Assembly: GCA_004353515.1 (NCBI GenBank)
Contig: SMNZ01000007.1
Location: 248,001 to 312,000, forward strand
Source of the DNA: Alteromonadaceae bacterium M269
GTDB taxonomy: Bacteria > Pseudomonadota > Gammaproteobacteria > Enterobacterales > Alteromonadaceae
Direction of reading: 5' to 3'
Length of the DNA: 64,000 bases
The notes under the pieces are model-generated. The model saw nothing but the letters and a program-made list of their open reading frames with translations, did no database searches and was not told the DNA's origin. Positions within the stretch are counted from its first letter, which is position 1. The number at the start of each line of letters is the position of its first letter. Shown piece after piece: positions 7,795-16,746 of this stretch. The position numbers were made by a program, and so were the translations under genes.

Positions 7795-8677
7795 TTTTAT
7801 TAAATACCCTATTCATTTTTTACTACAAGCCATCAATCTGACGATATGGGGTGTCGTCATTATATCACTGGGCTTCTTGAAGGTACTCATTCCTATACCT
7901 CCATTGCAGGGGTTTATAAATACCGCTACGGGTAAAATGGAAAAAGCCTTTGGGGTTTGCAGTGTTTTTCTGATTAACCTTTTCAACAAGGTTGATTGGA
8001 ATATTGAACTCGACCAAAGCTTAAGCAACGAAAACTGGTATCTGTTGATATCCAACCATATGTCCTGGCTCGATATTATCCTTATCATGCATCTATCTGT
8101 AGGGCGTTTTCCACCTCCTAAGTTTTTCCTAAAGAAAGAACTTATATGGGTTCCCTTCGTCGGCTTGGGAGCTTGGGCTTTAGATATGCCGTTTATGCAA
8201 CGATATTCCCGCAGCTTTTTAGAGAAGAACCCTCATCTGAAGGGTAAAGATGTCGAAGCAACAAGGAAGTCCTGCTCAAAATTCAGAACCATACCCACCA
8301 CAGTGGTTAACTTTGTTGAAGGTTCTCGTTGCACGCCTGAAAAGCAGCAAGAAAAGAACAGCCAATTTACTCACTTATTGCCCCCCAAAGCTGGCGGCAT
8401 CGCTTTTACTTTATCAGCCATGGGAGAGCAGTTTACCCATGTTCTCGATGCAACTATTACTTATCCTCAAAACCGCGGTAACGTAATGCACGACTTACTT
8501 TGTGGAAACTTAAAACAGGTTATTATTAGAATTGAAGCTAAACCTGTATCCTCTGATCTAGTGGGTGATTACTTTAATGATGAAGATTTTCGCGAACGCT
8601 TTCAGTTATGGTTAAATGAGACTTGGCGTGAAAAAGACCGAAAACTCATCGCGCTTCGTGAACTCAAAAAGTCGTGA
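7784..8677 (+). CDS. YihG-like 1-acyl-sn-glycerol-3-phosphate acyltransferase, second paralogue
   Basis: Second PlsC/YihG-type membrane acyltransferase, 297 residues, starting inside the last codons of the first (11-bp overlap, no strong Shine-Dalgarno sequence), so it is probably translationally coupled. Motifs are Asn-His-Met-Ser-Trp-Leu-Asp and Asn-Phe-Val-Glu-Gly-Ser-Arg. Long stretches such as Phe-Phe-Leu-Lys-Lys-Glu-Leu-Ile-Trp-Val-Pro and His-Leu-Lys-Gly-Lys-Asp are shared with its neighbour, showing tandem duplication. The ATG at 7784 is preferred over an in-frame ATG at 7748, which would overlap the first gene more and displace the membrane anchor. Expected role: phosphatidate synthesis or acyl-chain tuning of phospholipids. 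Confidence 0.9.
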   Translation: MLSSFIKYPIHFLLQAINLTIWGVVIISLGFLKVLIPIPPLQGFINTATGKMEKAFGVCSVFLINLFNKVDWNIELDQSLSNENWYLLISNHMSWLDIILIMHLSVGRFPPPKFFLKKELIWVPFVGLGAWALDMPFMQRYSRSFLEKNPHLKGKDVEATRKSCSKFRTIPTTVVNFVEGSRCTPEKQQEKNSQFTHLLPPKAGGIAFTLSAMGEQFTHVLDATITYPQNRGNVMHDLLCGNLKQVIIRIEAKPVSSDLVGDYFNDEDFRERFQLWLNETWREKDRKLIALRELKKS

Positions 8678-8715
8678 TTTAGCAATTATTCAGATTGCAT
8701 GGAGGAAAGTGACAT

Positions 8716-9963
8716 ATGCCAGAATCATCAACCGCGTATTTAGCAGATAACCTGATAAGGTTATTGGATAAGATTGGCTTATCGCTGACACAAGCTCAAC
8801 CTCTCTATCAATTACTGGCTTGCTCCGTATTACTGGTTATTGCACTCATCAGCTTTTATCTCAGCCGCTATGTTATGCACAAACAAGTGCTACGCTTTGT
8901 TGAAAAAAGTCGGACACTGTGGGATGACAGGCTAGTAGAACATGGCTTTTTTAACCGTTCTGCGCATCTGATTCCCTCTCTCGCTCTGTATCTCTTAACA
9001 CCGGCTTTATTTGAAGCGTCCCAAGGGCTTTATATCTTCCTTACCAAGTTCTCACTAATCTATCTTTTAGCGAGTGCTCTATTAGCCGCCATCAGTTTTC
9101 TCAACAGTGCAGAGGCAATTTACAATGAGTCAGCTCTTGCTAAAAGAGCACCTATAACAGGCTTCATTCAAGTTGCTAAGTTAGCACTTACCATCATTTT
9201 TATTCTTTTATCTATTGCAGGCTTACTCGATAAATCGCCACTGATACTGATGTCTGGTTTAGGTGCTATTACGGCTATTTTGTTATTGATTTTTAGAGAT
9301 GCGATTCTGGGGTTTGTAGCTGGTATCCAGATCGCTGCTAACCGCATGGTTAATAATGGTGATTGGATTGAAATGCCCAAATACCATGCCGATGGTGATG
9401 TTCTTGCTGTTGGATTAACAACGGTTAAAGTACAGAACTGGGACAAGAGTATCTCAACTATCCCAACTCATGCATTGATTTCAGAGCCAGTAAAAAACTG
9501 GAGAGGAATGCAGGAATCTGACGGTCGACGCATTAAGCGTTCACTGTATATTGACATTCAATCGGTCAAATTCTGTGATCATGGACTGCTAGAACATGTC
9601 GAGAATTTACACATATTGAAGCCCTATATTGATCGGAAAAATAATGAGCTTCTCGATGATCGTAAACAACGCGCTTTAAGTGACGACGACATCATCAATG
9701 CCAGGAAGCTAACCAACCTTGGGACCTTCCGCGCTTACATGCAATCTTATATTGATACGCACCCGCAGATTAATCATGACATGACTTGTATGATCAGACA
9801 GCTTCCGCCATCCGAGCTGGGCTTACCGCTCGAAGTTTACTGTTTTAGCTCTGAGAAAGACTGGGTGAGGTATGAAGCCATTCAAGCGGATATCTTCGAT
9901 CACTTCCTGGCGATGCTTCCTTTATTCGAACTGCGAGCCTATCAGCGTATTAGTGACAAATAA
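8716..9963 (+). CDS. MscS-family channel, YbdG-like
   Basis: Inner-membrane mechanosensitive channel of the longer YbdG (miniconductance) type, 415 residues. Several hydrophobic segments occupy about residues 25-205. The pore-lining region follows (Leu-Ile-Phe-Arg-Asp-Ala-Ile-Leu-Gly-Phe-Val-Ala-Gly), then the soluble beta domain with Asn-Gly-Asp-Trp-Ile-Glu-Met and Ile-Pro-Thr-His-Ala-Leu. The C-terminal extension with Tyr-Ile-Asp-Thr-His-Pro and Gly-Leu-Pro-Leu-Glu-Val-Tyr is typical of YbdG. A strong GGAGG Shine-Dalgarno sequence sits 10 bases before the ATG. It follows the acyltransferase pair by 38 bases and probably shares their transcript. With the gene at 3947 the region has two different MscS-type channels. 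Confidence 0.92.
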   Translation: MPESSTAYLADNLIRLLDKIGLSLTQAQPLYQLLACSVLLVIALISFYLSRYVMHKQVLRFVEKSRTLWDDRLVEHGFFNRSAHLIPSLALYLLTPALFEASQGLYIFLTKFSLIYLLASALLAAISFLNSAEAIYNESALAKRAPITGFIQVAKLALTIIFILLSIAGLLDKSPLILMSGLGAITAILLLIFRDAILGFVAGIQIAANRMVNNGDWIEMPKYHADGDVLAVGLTTVKVQNWDKSISTIPTHALISEPVKNWRGMQESDGRRIKRSLYIDIQSVKFCDHGLLEHVENLHILKPYIDRKNNELLDDRKQRALSDDDIINARKLTNLGTFRAYMQSYIDTHPQINHDMTCMIRQLPPSELGLPLEVYCFSSEKDWVRYEAIQADIFDHFLAMLPLFELRAYQRISDK

Positions 9964-9988
9964 TAGGAAGCGTTAAGAGCTCTGGCGT

Positions 9989-10858
9989 CTAGCTGTCCCG
10001 GTTTTCGTTGAGAAATGCTTGGTACAGCTCCAATACTTGTTCCGGCCCTTCTATCTGAGGGTAATGCCCCAAATTAAGTGCATGAGCATCAGCATTGGGA
10101 ATAAGCTCTTTGTATCTGCCCAGCATGTGCTGACCCGAAATTGGGTCATGCACACCATTGATAAACCTCAACGGAATAGAGACATTTTGCATCGCCTCAA
10201 CCCAAGCATCACGATGACGCTTACGCTCGTCTATGTAAGACAGCAAATCATGAAGTACACGCTTGCCATTATTTTCATTCATCAACTGCCAGAGGATATC
10301 AATTTCTTCTGCTTTAGGTGGCGTATCTGGACCAAAGATCTTAGTAAAGCTCTTGTTGAGTTTCCGTTTAGTCATCAGCTTACTCACAATTCCACCCAAA
10401 GGACCTTTGAGTAATTTTTGCGTGAGCAATGGCCTGTGAGCTTCCGAAAATAGTCCCCCATTTAAGAAACATAAGCTCTTAATACCAAAGCTCAGCTTAT
10501 TCTTGTACTGCCTTCTCAAGAGTTCTTGAGCGACAGAATTTCCGTAATCATGTGCAATAATATGACACTGTTGAATACATTCTTTCTCAAGCAATGATTC
10601 GATAATATCAGCCTGTTCTAACAACGAATATTGGTGAGGAAAAGGTTTGTCTGAAAGGCCATACCCGAGTAAATCAAGGGTAAACAAACGATATGACGCT
10701 TTTAACTTGGGCCACATAAAATGCCAATCCCAAGCAGCGCTAGGGAATCCGTGGATCAGAAGAATTGCTTCTCCTTTACCAGCGCTCCAGTGCGCAATTT
10801 GGTGTCCGTTAACAGAGGAATAATTCGCACTCTTTTTATATAGGTTAAAATCAAGCAC
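9989..10858 (-). CDS. MEST-like alpha/beta-fold hydrolase
   Basis: Alpha/beta hydrolase (289 residues, no signal peptide) of the haloalkane dehalogenase/epoxide hydrolase branch. The nucleophile elbow reads Ala-His-Asp104-Tyr-Gly-Asn, so the nucleophile is aspartate. The oxyanion-hole motif is His-Gly-Phe-Pro-Ser and the base is His265 in Gly-His-Tyr-Pro-Gln-Ile-Glu-Gly. From memory, the central region (Val-Ala-Gln-Glu-Leu-Leu, Lys-Ser-Leu-Cys-Phe-Leu-Asn-Gly-Gly-Leu-Phe, His-Arg-Pro-Leu-Leu) resembles vertebrate MEST/PEG1 closely. The substrate is unknown. Translation probably starts at GTG 10858, preceded by a GAGA-type Shine-Dalgarno; no in-frame ATG is suitable. It is convergent with the YbdG-like gene. 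Confidence 0.85.
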   Translation of the reverse strand: MLDFNLYKKSANYSSVNGHQIAHWSAGKGEAILLIHGFPSAAWDWHFMWPKLKASYRLFTLDLLGYGLSDKPFPHQYSLLEQADIIESLLEKECIQQCHIIAHDYGNSVAQELLRRQYKNKLSFGIKSLCFLNGGLFSEAHRPLLTQKLLKGPLGGIVSKLMTKRKLNKSFTKIFGPDTPPKAEEIDILWQLMNENNGKRVLHDLLSYIDERKRHRDAWVEAMQNVSIPLRFINGVHDPISGQHMLGRYKELIPNADAHALNLGHYPQIEGPEQVLELYQAFLNENRDS

Positions 10859-11019
10859 AGCGCATATCTCATAGCATTTATATGTCTAATTTGTAGACAT
10901 GATACTAGAGCATGTTAAACCCTACTAGCAAAAACAAGCAGCAGCTGACCTCGGGAAAAAGCGAAAAAGATTGTGATGAAGCGAGAACCCAAGGAAGTGT
11001 TAAATTCAAAGATGGCAAG

Positions 11020-11051
11020 AAAAAAGGCCAAGCGAGACAGGTCGCTTGGCC
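11020..11051 (-). terminator. Rho-independent terminator of ahpF
   Basis: On the minus strand GGCCAAGCGA, a 6-base loop, TCGCTTGGCC and then six Ts form a textbook terminator about 45 bases after the ahpF stop. Confidence 0.9.
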
Positions 11052-11096
11052 ATAAAAGCCCTTAAGGGATAAGGGAAGGAAGAAGGGAGAATTTGT

Positions 11097-12695
11097 TTAA
11101 GCAGCTTCTTCTGTTGCTGCGGGAGCTGATTGGCGAATCAGGTAATCAAAAGCACCTAATGAAGCCGTAGCACCATCGCCCATAGCGATAATAATTTGCT
11201 TGTAAGCTGAGGTCGTCACATCACCCGCGGCAAATACACCAGGAATAGAGGTTTCACCTTTATTGTTAACTTCTATTTCGCCACGTGCAGTCATCTCAAC
11301 ATCGCCTTTCAGCCATTCAGAGTTTGGCACTAGACCTATCTGAACAAAGATGCCTGCTAACTCAATATTATGGGACTCATCAGTTGTTCTATCGGTATAC
11401 ACCAAACCGTTCACTCGTGAGCCGTCCCCAGTTACCTCAGTTGTTAAAGCGTTCAAGATAATGTCGATGTTACTCATAGAGTTCGCTTTATCTTGCAAGA
11501 CTTGGTCAGCGCGCAACTGTGAATCAAACTCAAGCACTGTGACGTGTTCAACGATATTGGCTAAGTCGATAGCAGCTTCTATACCTGAGTTACCGCCGCC
11601 AATAACAGCAACGCGTTTACCTTTAAACAACGGACCATCACAGTGCGGGCAATAAGCTACGCCTTTACCACGATACTCTTGCTCACCTGGAACATTCATT
11701 TCTCTCCAGCGAGCACCCGTCGCTATAATGACGGACTTACTTGATAACTTAGCACCATTCTCGAGTTCAATTTCGATAGCATTACCCATATCTGTGGTGA
11801 TTTGGTTTAGCTTTATGGCTTTGTTGTCGTCCATGATATCGACATCATAGTCGCGAACGTGCTCTTCTAAACCAGCAACAAGCTTAGGTCCTTCAGTCTT
11901 TTTCACTGAAATAAAGTTTTCAATACCTACAGTTTCCGCAACTTGGCCGCCGAACTTGTCTGCGACAATACCCGTGCGAATGCCCTTACGCGCAGCATAA
12001 ATAGCAGCTGATGCACCCGCGGGGCCACCGCCGACAATTAACACTTCGAACGGCTCTTTTTCATTGATCTGCTCAGCTTGTTTTTCGCCAGCGTTAGGAT
12101 CAATTTTCTTTAATATTTGGTCGATGGTTACCGCGCCCTGACTAAAGAGTTCGCCATCTAAATAAACACCTGGAACAGACAGGATATTGCGCTCTTTTAC
12201 TTCGTCTTGGAATAAACTTCCGTCGATCATGGTGTTAGTAATTCTTGGGTTGATAGCAGCCATCATATTGAGCGCTTGTACAACACCTGGGCATGTTTGG
12301 CAGCTTAAAGAAACGAATGTTTCGAAGGCCAAATCAACATTTAAGTTACTGATATAATCTATCTGCTCTTCAGTTAACTTAATGGGGTGTCCACCACTAT
12401 GTAACAGCGCCAATACGAGAGATGTGAACTCGTGGCCCAGTGGTACACCAGCAAAAGTAATTTTGCTTTTTGTTTTGACAGAGACCACTTGCATGGAAGG
12501 AGCTCTGACTGATTTATCTTCTTGCTCAGCAACAGAGATTAACGGTGATAATTGTGCAATCTCATCTGCTAAGGCTTTAATTTCTTGTGATTTCTTCGGT
12601 TGAAGAGTTTCATCCAATGCAAGATGCAACTCGACTTCCGATGTTAAATTTTCTAGATAGGCTTTTAACTGAGCACTTAATTTAGGATCTAGCAT
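11097..12695 (-). CDS. ahpF: Alkyl hydroperoxide reductase subunit F
   Basis: Flavoprotein disulfide reductase that passes electrons from NAD(P)H to AhpC, in the cytoplasm. The N-terminal tandem thioredoxin-like domain carries its redox pair Cys132-Gln-Thr-Cys135. The FAD motif Gly-Gly-Gly-Pro-Ala-Gly lies near residue 222, the redox pair Cys349-Pro-His-Cys352 is in the reductase domain, and [10 protein letters not shown] is the nucleotide motif. The length, 532 residues, fits AhpF and is far above plain thioredoxin reductase. It lies 170 bases downstream of ahpC and ends at a strong terminator, so ahpC-ahpF is one transcription unit or two closely linked ones. Confidence 0.97.
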   Translation of the reverse strand: MLDPKLSAQLKAYLENLTSEVELHLALDETLQPKKSQEIKALADEIAQLSPLISVAEQEDKSVRAPSMQVVSVKTKSKITFAGVPLGHEFTSLVLALLHSGGHPIKLTEEQIDYISNLNVDLAFETFVSLSCQTCPGVVQALNMMAAINPRITNTMIDGSLFQDEVKERNILSVPGVYLDGELFSQGAVTIDQILKKIDPNAGEKQAEQINEKEPFEVLIVGGGPAGASAAIYAARKGIRTGIVADKFGGQVAETVGIENFISVKKTEGPKLVAGLEEHVRDYDVDIMDDNKAIKLNQITTDMGNAIEIELENGAKLSSKSVIIATGARWREMNVPGEQEYRGKGVAYCPHCDGPLFKGKRVAVIGGGNSGIEAAIDLANIVEHVTVLEFDSQLRADQVLQDKANSMSNIDIILNALTTEVTGDGSRVNGLVYTDRTTDESHNIELAGIFVQIGLVPNSEWLKGDVEMTARGEIEVNNKGETSIPGVFAAGDVTTSAYKQIIIAMGDGATASLGAFDYLIRQSAPAATEEAA

Positions 12696-12865
12696 AATCC
12701 ACCTCGCTTGAACAAAATGTGAAAAAAGGGAGAAAACAGGAGCCCGACGCTCGGCATCGAACCACCTGAGTTAATAAAGGTAATAGTTAGCTATGAGCCG
12801 TATCGTCCAAGTTCAATGCCGGAGCACCGAAATTGGGCGATAAGGTGGCTAGCTAAATCATGACT

Positions 12866-13435
12866 TTAGATTTTTCCAACCAAGTCTAGTGAAGGAGCCA
12901 ATGTCTCTTCACCTGGCTGCCATGCCGCTGGGCAAACTTCGCCATCGTGACCAGCAACATACTGAGCTGCTTGAACTTTACGAACTAACTCAGATGCAGA
13001 ACGGCCAATGCCTAAGTCGTGGATTTCAGCAACTTTTATTTCACCTTCAGGGTTAACAACAAAAGTACCGCGAAGTGCTAAACCGTCTTCTTCAATCATT
13101 ACACCGAAGTTACGAGTAATACGGCCAGTTGGGTCGCCAATCATTGGAAATTGGATTTTGCTGATAGTATCAGACGTGTCATGCCACGCTTTGTGTGTGA
13201 AGTGCGTGTCAGTCGATACAGAGTAAACTTCAACACCCATTTCTTGAAGTTGCGCATAGTGGTCAGCTAAATCACCAAGCTCAGTTGGGCATACGAAAGT
13301 GAAGTCAGCAGGATAAAACATGAAGATCGCCCACTTACCAAGAACGTCTTTTTCACTAACTTCGATAAACTCACCATTTTTGAAAGCAGTAGCGTTAAAC
13401 GGCTGAAGCTGAGTGTTGATAATTGACTGAGTCAT
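12866..13435 (-). CDS. ahpC: Alkyl hydroperoxide reductase subunit C (typical 2-Cys peroxiredoxin)
   Basis: Cytoplasmic peroxidase that reduces hydrogen peroxide, organic peroxides and peroxynitrite, recycled by AhpF. The peroxidatic Cys49 sits in Phe-Thr-Phe-Val-Cys-Pro-Thr-Glu and the resolving Cys168 in Glu-Val-Cys-Pro-Ala-Ala-Trp. The length of 189 residues is typical of bacterial AhpC. The upstream region has a consensus-like -10 but a poor -35, as expected for an OxyR-activated promoter. ahpF follows on the same strand. Confidence 0.98.
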   Translation of the reverse strand: MTQSIINTQLQPFNATAFKNGEFIEVSEKDVLGKWAIFMFYPADFTFVCPTELGDLADHYAQLQEMGVEVYSVSTDTHFTHKAWHDTSDTISKIQFPMIGDPTGRITRNFGVMIEEDGLALRGTFVVNPEGEIKVAEIHDLGIGRSASELVRKVQAAQYVAGHDGEVCPAAWQPGEETLAPSLDLVGKI

Positions 13436-13477
13436 AATAATTCCTAAAAGTTAAGTTATAAGAAGTTGTCTTCGGGA

Positions 13478-13525
13478 ATTATATTAGGTGTTCAGTAATA
13501 ACTATTAAAATTGTTGTTTTCGATG
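13478..13525 (-). promoter_or_regulatory. Probable ahpC promoter, candidate OxyR-activated
   Basis: On the minus strand a perfect TATAAT lies at 13483-13478, about 42 bases before the ahpC ATG. The -35 position has no TTGACA match. Upstream is an AT-rich stretch with ATAG-like tetrads at about the spacing OxyR uses (ATCG...AATAG...). The -10 is clear; the OxyR assignment is only a suggestion based on the gene. Confidence 0.45.
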
Positions 13526-13616
13526 GTGGTAATCAGTTTTTCAAATCAAAGAATCGATTTGAGCGATGAGCATAAGTAGGAGAAACAATTATTCCCCTAC
13601 TTTTTGAAACAGTAAC

Positions 13617-14090
13617 TTAGTCCAGTACAACTGTTGTTTCAACTTCGATCATCATAGCAGGAGAAAATAGCCCACTGATTTCAACCCAAGTCGAGGCTGG
13701 GTACTTGTCTTTATTGTAATATTCCAAGCGCTGTTTATAAGCTTCTCCCAAGGCTTTTATATCCGTGGTATAGATGGTTTCCTTGACAATATTATCGGTA
13801 GTTGCACCATAGTCCGCTAAAATGTCTTTCAAAAACGTATAAACAGAATCAATTTGCGCTTCCATATTATCCCCAGTGCCGGGTATCCCAGAAATATGCA
13901 ACGTATCTCCAACTTTTACGACTTGGGTATAGCCATATTCGGGTTCCCATTTGCCATAATACTTGCGTTCAATTTCAGCTTTGGGTGTGTATGAAGAAGA
14001 GCCATTTGACGAATCACTCACACTCAAAACGCAACCAGATAAAAGTGCAGAGCTTATTAATCCTGATAAAAGAAGTCTGTTTTTGAACAT
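13617..14090 (-). CDS. RidA-family (YjgF/UK114) lipoprotein
   Basis: RidA-fold protein, normally a cytosolic 2-imino acid deaminase trimer. Here an N-terminal lipoprotein signal (Leu-Leu-Ser-Gly-Cys, Cys20) and a Ser/Asn-rich linker precede the RidA domain (about residues 45-157), so it is probably exported and anchored. The domain shows Leu-His-Ile-Ser-Gly-Ile-Pro-Gly, Val-Lys-Glu-Thr-Ile-Tyr-Thr-Thr-Asp and Tyr-Pro-Ala-Ser-Thr-Trp-Val-Glu-Ile. The catalytic arginine of RidA (in Tyr-Pro-Ala-Arg) is Ser133. Classical imine deaminase activity is therefore unlikely and the function is unknown. It is flanked by ahpC and the TPR-protein gene, on the same strand, with no obvious functional link. 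Confidence 0.85.
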   Translation of the reverse strand: MFKNRLLLSGLISSALLSGCVLSVSDSSNGSSSYTPKAEIERKYYGKWEPEYGYTQVVKVGDTLHISGIPGTGDNMEAQIDSVYTFLKDILADYGATTDNIVKETIYTTDIKALGEAYKQRLEYYNKDKYPASTWVEISGLFSPAMMIEVETTVVLD

Positions 14091-14156
14091 AAAATCCCTT
14101 AGTGTGCCGAATAGGCAAAATAATATTGAGGTAGCTATAGCTTAGCGTTTGCTGAG

Positions 14157-15218
14157 CTATTGTAAAACGTCAGAATAGGGAATCTGTTTGAGTTTATCCC
14201 AATCACACTGCTCGATTTCAGCGAACCAACTGCGCTTAAAAAGACCAATATCTCTTATAGGAGGTAAAGCGACAGATACGCCAAGTTCTTCTGAAAAGTG
14301 TTCCATTAAAATCTCCTGAAGCTTGGTTTCGTTCACCGTCAGGAATTCCACTTCTAACTTTTGCCTATCATGTTCCATAACCCTGCCACCGGTGCGCTTT
14401 TTGAAAGCAGTGTTTACCCAGAACAAATAAGCTTTCTTTGAATCATCAGGGAATGCTTGTGTCACTCTGTCAATTGAAGGATATAGCCTTTGGTAGTAAT
14501 CAAATTTTCCCTGAACTAAATAGGTTAAGAGTAGGTTTATTCCATTGAGAACATGGCCAGCTCTTCTGGCGTTAGATTGAGAGATAGTAAGTGCAGAGCG
14601 GAAGTATTCTTCGGCTTTTTTATAGTTCCCATTACCAAACTCTAAAATGCCTAAGTTGTTTTCGGTCCTCGCTTGATGTGAAGATAGGTTGTTTTCAATG
14701 GATAGTTTTCGAGCGAAGATATTAATATCTTGAGACTGTTCGTTATTTCCAAGATAACGATTAACGATGGCTAAACTGATCAAGAGCGCTACCTTTCGCT
14801 GCGGCTCTTTTACGTACTGTAATCCACATAGGAAACTCAACTCAGCTTCTTGATAATAGCCAAGTTTACGAAGCAGTATTCCAATACCACTAGCAACGCT
14901 GACCAGCTTTCCATCGAACTCAGGGGCTTCTCGATATTTCAATATGGCAATGATGGACTGCTCCATCTGGTCAATAGCATTCAGCGCCACTGCCACTCGG
15001 ATGGATGTAATATGCCAATTTAGAATTTGCTCTAAGGATAGAGCACTCAGGTCACTTTCTTGCGTCAACAATGCCAAGGTTCTGGAAGGTTTAACTTCTA
15101 AAAAGTCTTCAGCTTCTTGATATACCTCTAACAACCTTTGTTGTTCACTTATCTGACTTCCTTGGGCAGCGGCACCCCAGATACAAAAGACAAAAAACCA
15201 CGGAAGTACTCTAAGCAA
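14157..15218 (-). CDS. Exported TPR-repeat protein of unknown function
   Basis: A 353-residue protein with a signal peptide (cleavage likely after Ala-Ala-Ala-Gln-Gly or nearby), then helical repeats. Tetratricopeptide-like pairs can be seen about residues 110-250, for example Asn-Asn-Leu-Gly-Ile-Leu-Glu-Phe-Gly-Asn-Gly-Asn-Tyr-Lys-Lys-Ala-Glu-Glu-Tyr-Phe. The C-terminal ~100 residues match nothing I know. The start is TTG at 15218, supported by a strong GAGAGG Shine-Dalgarno 8 bases upstream; the frame contains no better ATG near it. It follows ntrC by about 120 bases on the same strand. The layout resembles periplasmic sensor modules without their output domain. Confidence 0.7.
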   Translation of the reverse strand: MLRVLPWFFVFCIWGAAAQGSQISEQQRLLEVYQEAEDFLEVKPSRTLALLTQESDLSALSLEQILNWHITSIRVAVALNAIDQMEQSIIAILKYREAPEFDGKLVSVASGIGILLRKLGYYQEAELSFLCGLQYVKEPQRKVALLISLAIVNRYLGNNEQSQDINIFARKLSIENNLSSHQARTENNLGILEFGNGNYKKAEEYFRSALTISQSNARRAGHVLNGINLLLTYLVQGKFDYYQRLYPSIDRVTQAFPDDSKKAYLFWVNTAFKKRTGGRVMEHDRQKLEVEFLTVNETKLQEILMEHFSEELGVSVALPPIRDIGLFKRSWFAEIEQCDWDKLKQIPYSDVLQ

Positions 15219-15339
15219 AACGCTAACCTCTCTTTGCGTTACTCGAGCGTCTAGCTCTAGAGTACTATAGCTGAATGAATAAAAAATAACACAGCCAAAT
15301 ATGTTCGAAGCTTTGCCAAAGAGACCTTATTCATGTCTC

Positions 15340-16746
15340 CTAAAGTCCAAGTTCCTTCAGTTTTCTGGTTAACGTATTCCGCCCCCACCCCAAGAGTTTA
15401 GCGGCTTCTTGCTTTCTACCCTGCGTATATCGTAGCGCCCTTTCAAGCATAATTTTTTCAAACTCTGGGGTTGCGTCCCCGAGAATATTACTTTGACCAC
15501 TGCGTAACTGTTGGTCAGTCCAGGAAGCTAATAACACTTGCCAGTCACCTGACTGTTCAGCTTTTTCATGTGTGATAACAGGCTGATGCAGCTCAGCTGG
15601 CAAGTCCTGAATCAATACCTCTTTTCCGCTTGCCATAACCGTTAGCCATCGGCATAAGTTTTCAAGCTGTCGAACATTACCTGGCCAGGGAAGTTGATTA
15701 AGCACTTTTTGGGTATCTTTGCTGATAGACTTGGGTTCCACTTCAAGCTCAATGGCTGCACGTGACATAAAGTGCTTAGTTAGTAGAGGAATGTCTTCAC
15801 GCCTCTCGTTTAAGCTCGGCATATGCACGCGAATAACGTTTAGGCGGTGAAATAAGTCTTCACGGAACTTACCCTCCGCGACGCGCTTTTCTAGGTTCTG
15901 ATGCGTTGCCGCAATAATACGCACATCAACAGAAACAGAGTTATGTCCTCCAACGCGATAAAACTGACCATCTGACAGCACCCTCAATAACCTAGTTTGA
16001 ACATCAAGCGGCATATCGCCGATTTCATCCAAAAACAAGGTTCCGCCATGCGCTTGTTCAAACCGTCCTTGTCGCATAGTGTTAGCGCCAGTAAACGCTC
16101 CTTTTTCATGACCAAATAATTCAGATTCAATCAGGTCAGCTGGAATAGCCGCCATATTCAAAGCAACGAAGTTTTCTTTATTTCTAGGGCTATGAATATG
16201 TAGCGCTCTTGCGACCAACTCTTTCCCGGTTCCTGATTGACCATTGATCAATACGCTAATACTCGAACGAGACAATCGACCTATGGCCCTAAAGACCTCT
16301 TGCATGGCCGGTGCTTCACCGATAATTTCAGTACGAGGCTTTTCTTCAGCTTGCTCTAGCTTTTTACTGTTCTCTTGCGCATGCACCAAAGCACGCTGCA
16401 CTAAACTAACCGCATCATCGATATCGAAAGGTTTGGGTAAATACTCGAATGCACCACTCTTGTATGCTGTAACCGCGCTATCCAAGTCCGAATGCGCGGT
16501 CATGATAATAATAGGAATATCGGGAAAATCCTTATGCACCTCTTGCATTAAGTCGTTTCCGTCCATTTGTGGCATACGAACATCGGATACAATGACTTGT
16601 GGTGCTTGCTCATGGTGAAGTTGCAGTAACAAATCCTGAGGGTTTTCAAAGCTGAAACATTCAATATTCGCCGCTTGCAGCGCTTTCTGCATAACCCAAC
16701 GAATTGAATTATCGTCATCCACTATCCACACGGGTGCTGAATTCAT
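15340..16746 (-). CDS. glnG: Nitrogen regulation response regulator NtrC (NR(I))
   Basis: Sigma-54-dependent activator of nitrogen-starvation genes. The receiver domain has phosphoacceptor Asp55 ([10 protein letters not shown]). The AAA+ domain has Walker A Gly-Gln-Ser-Gly-Thr-Gly-Lys-Glu, an intact GAFTGA loop for sigma-54 contact, and [11 protein letters not shown]. The C-terminus is a Fis-type helix-turn-helix ending [10 protein letters not shown]. The length of 468 residues is typical. Its ATG overlaps the ntrB stop by 4 bases (ATGA), indicating coupled translation. NtrC-type sites are visible at the start of ntrB and upstream of glnA. Confidence 0.97.
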   Translation of the reverse strand: MNSAPVWIVDDDNSIRWVMQKALQAANIECFSFENPQDLLLQLHHEQAPQVIVSDVRMPQMDGNDLMQEVHKDFPDIPIIIMTAHSDLDSAVTAYKSGAFEYLPKPFDIDDAVSLVQRALVHAQENSKKLEQAEEKPRTEIIGEAPAMQEVFRAIGRLSRSSISVLINGQSGTGKELVARALHIHSPRNKENFVALNMAAIPADLIESELFGHEKGAFTGANTMRQGRFEQAHGGTLFLDEIGDMPLDVQTRLLRVLSDGQFYRVGGHNSVSVDVRIIAATHQNLEKRVAEGKFREDLFHRLNVIRVHMPSLNERREDIPLLTKHFMSRAAIELEVEPKSISKDTQKVLNQLPWPGNVRQLENLCRWLTVMASGKEVLIQDLPAELHQPVITHEKAEQSGDWQVLLASWTDQQLRSGQSNILGDATPEFEKIMLERALRYTQGRKQEAAKLLGWGRNTLTRKLKELGL

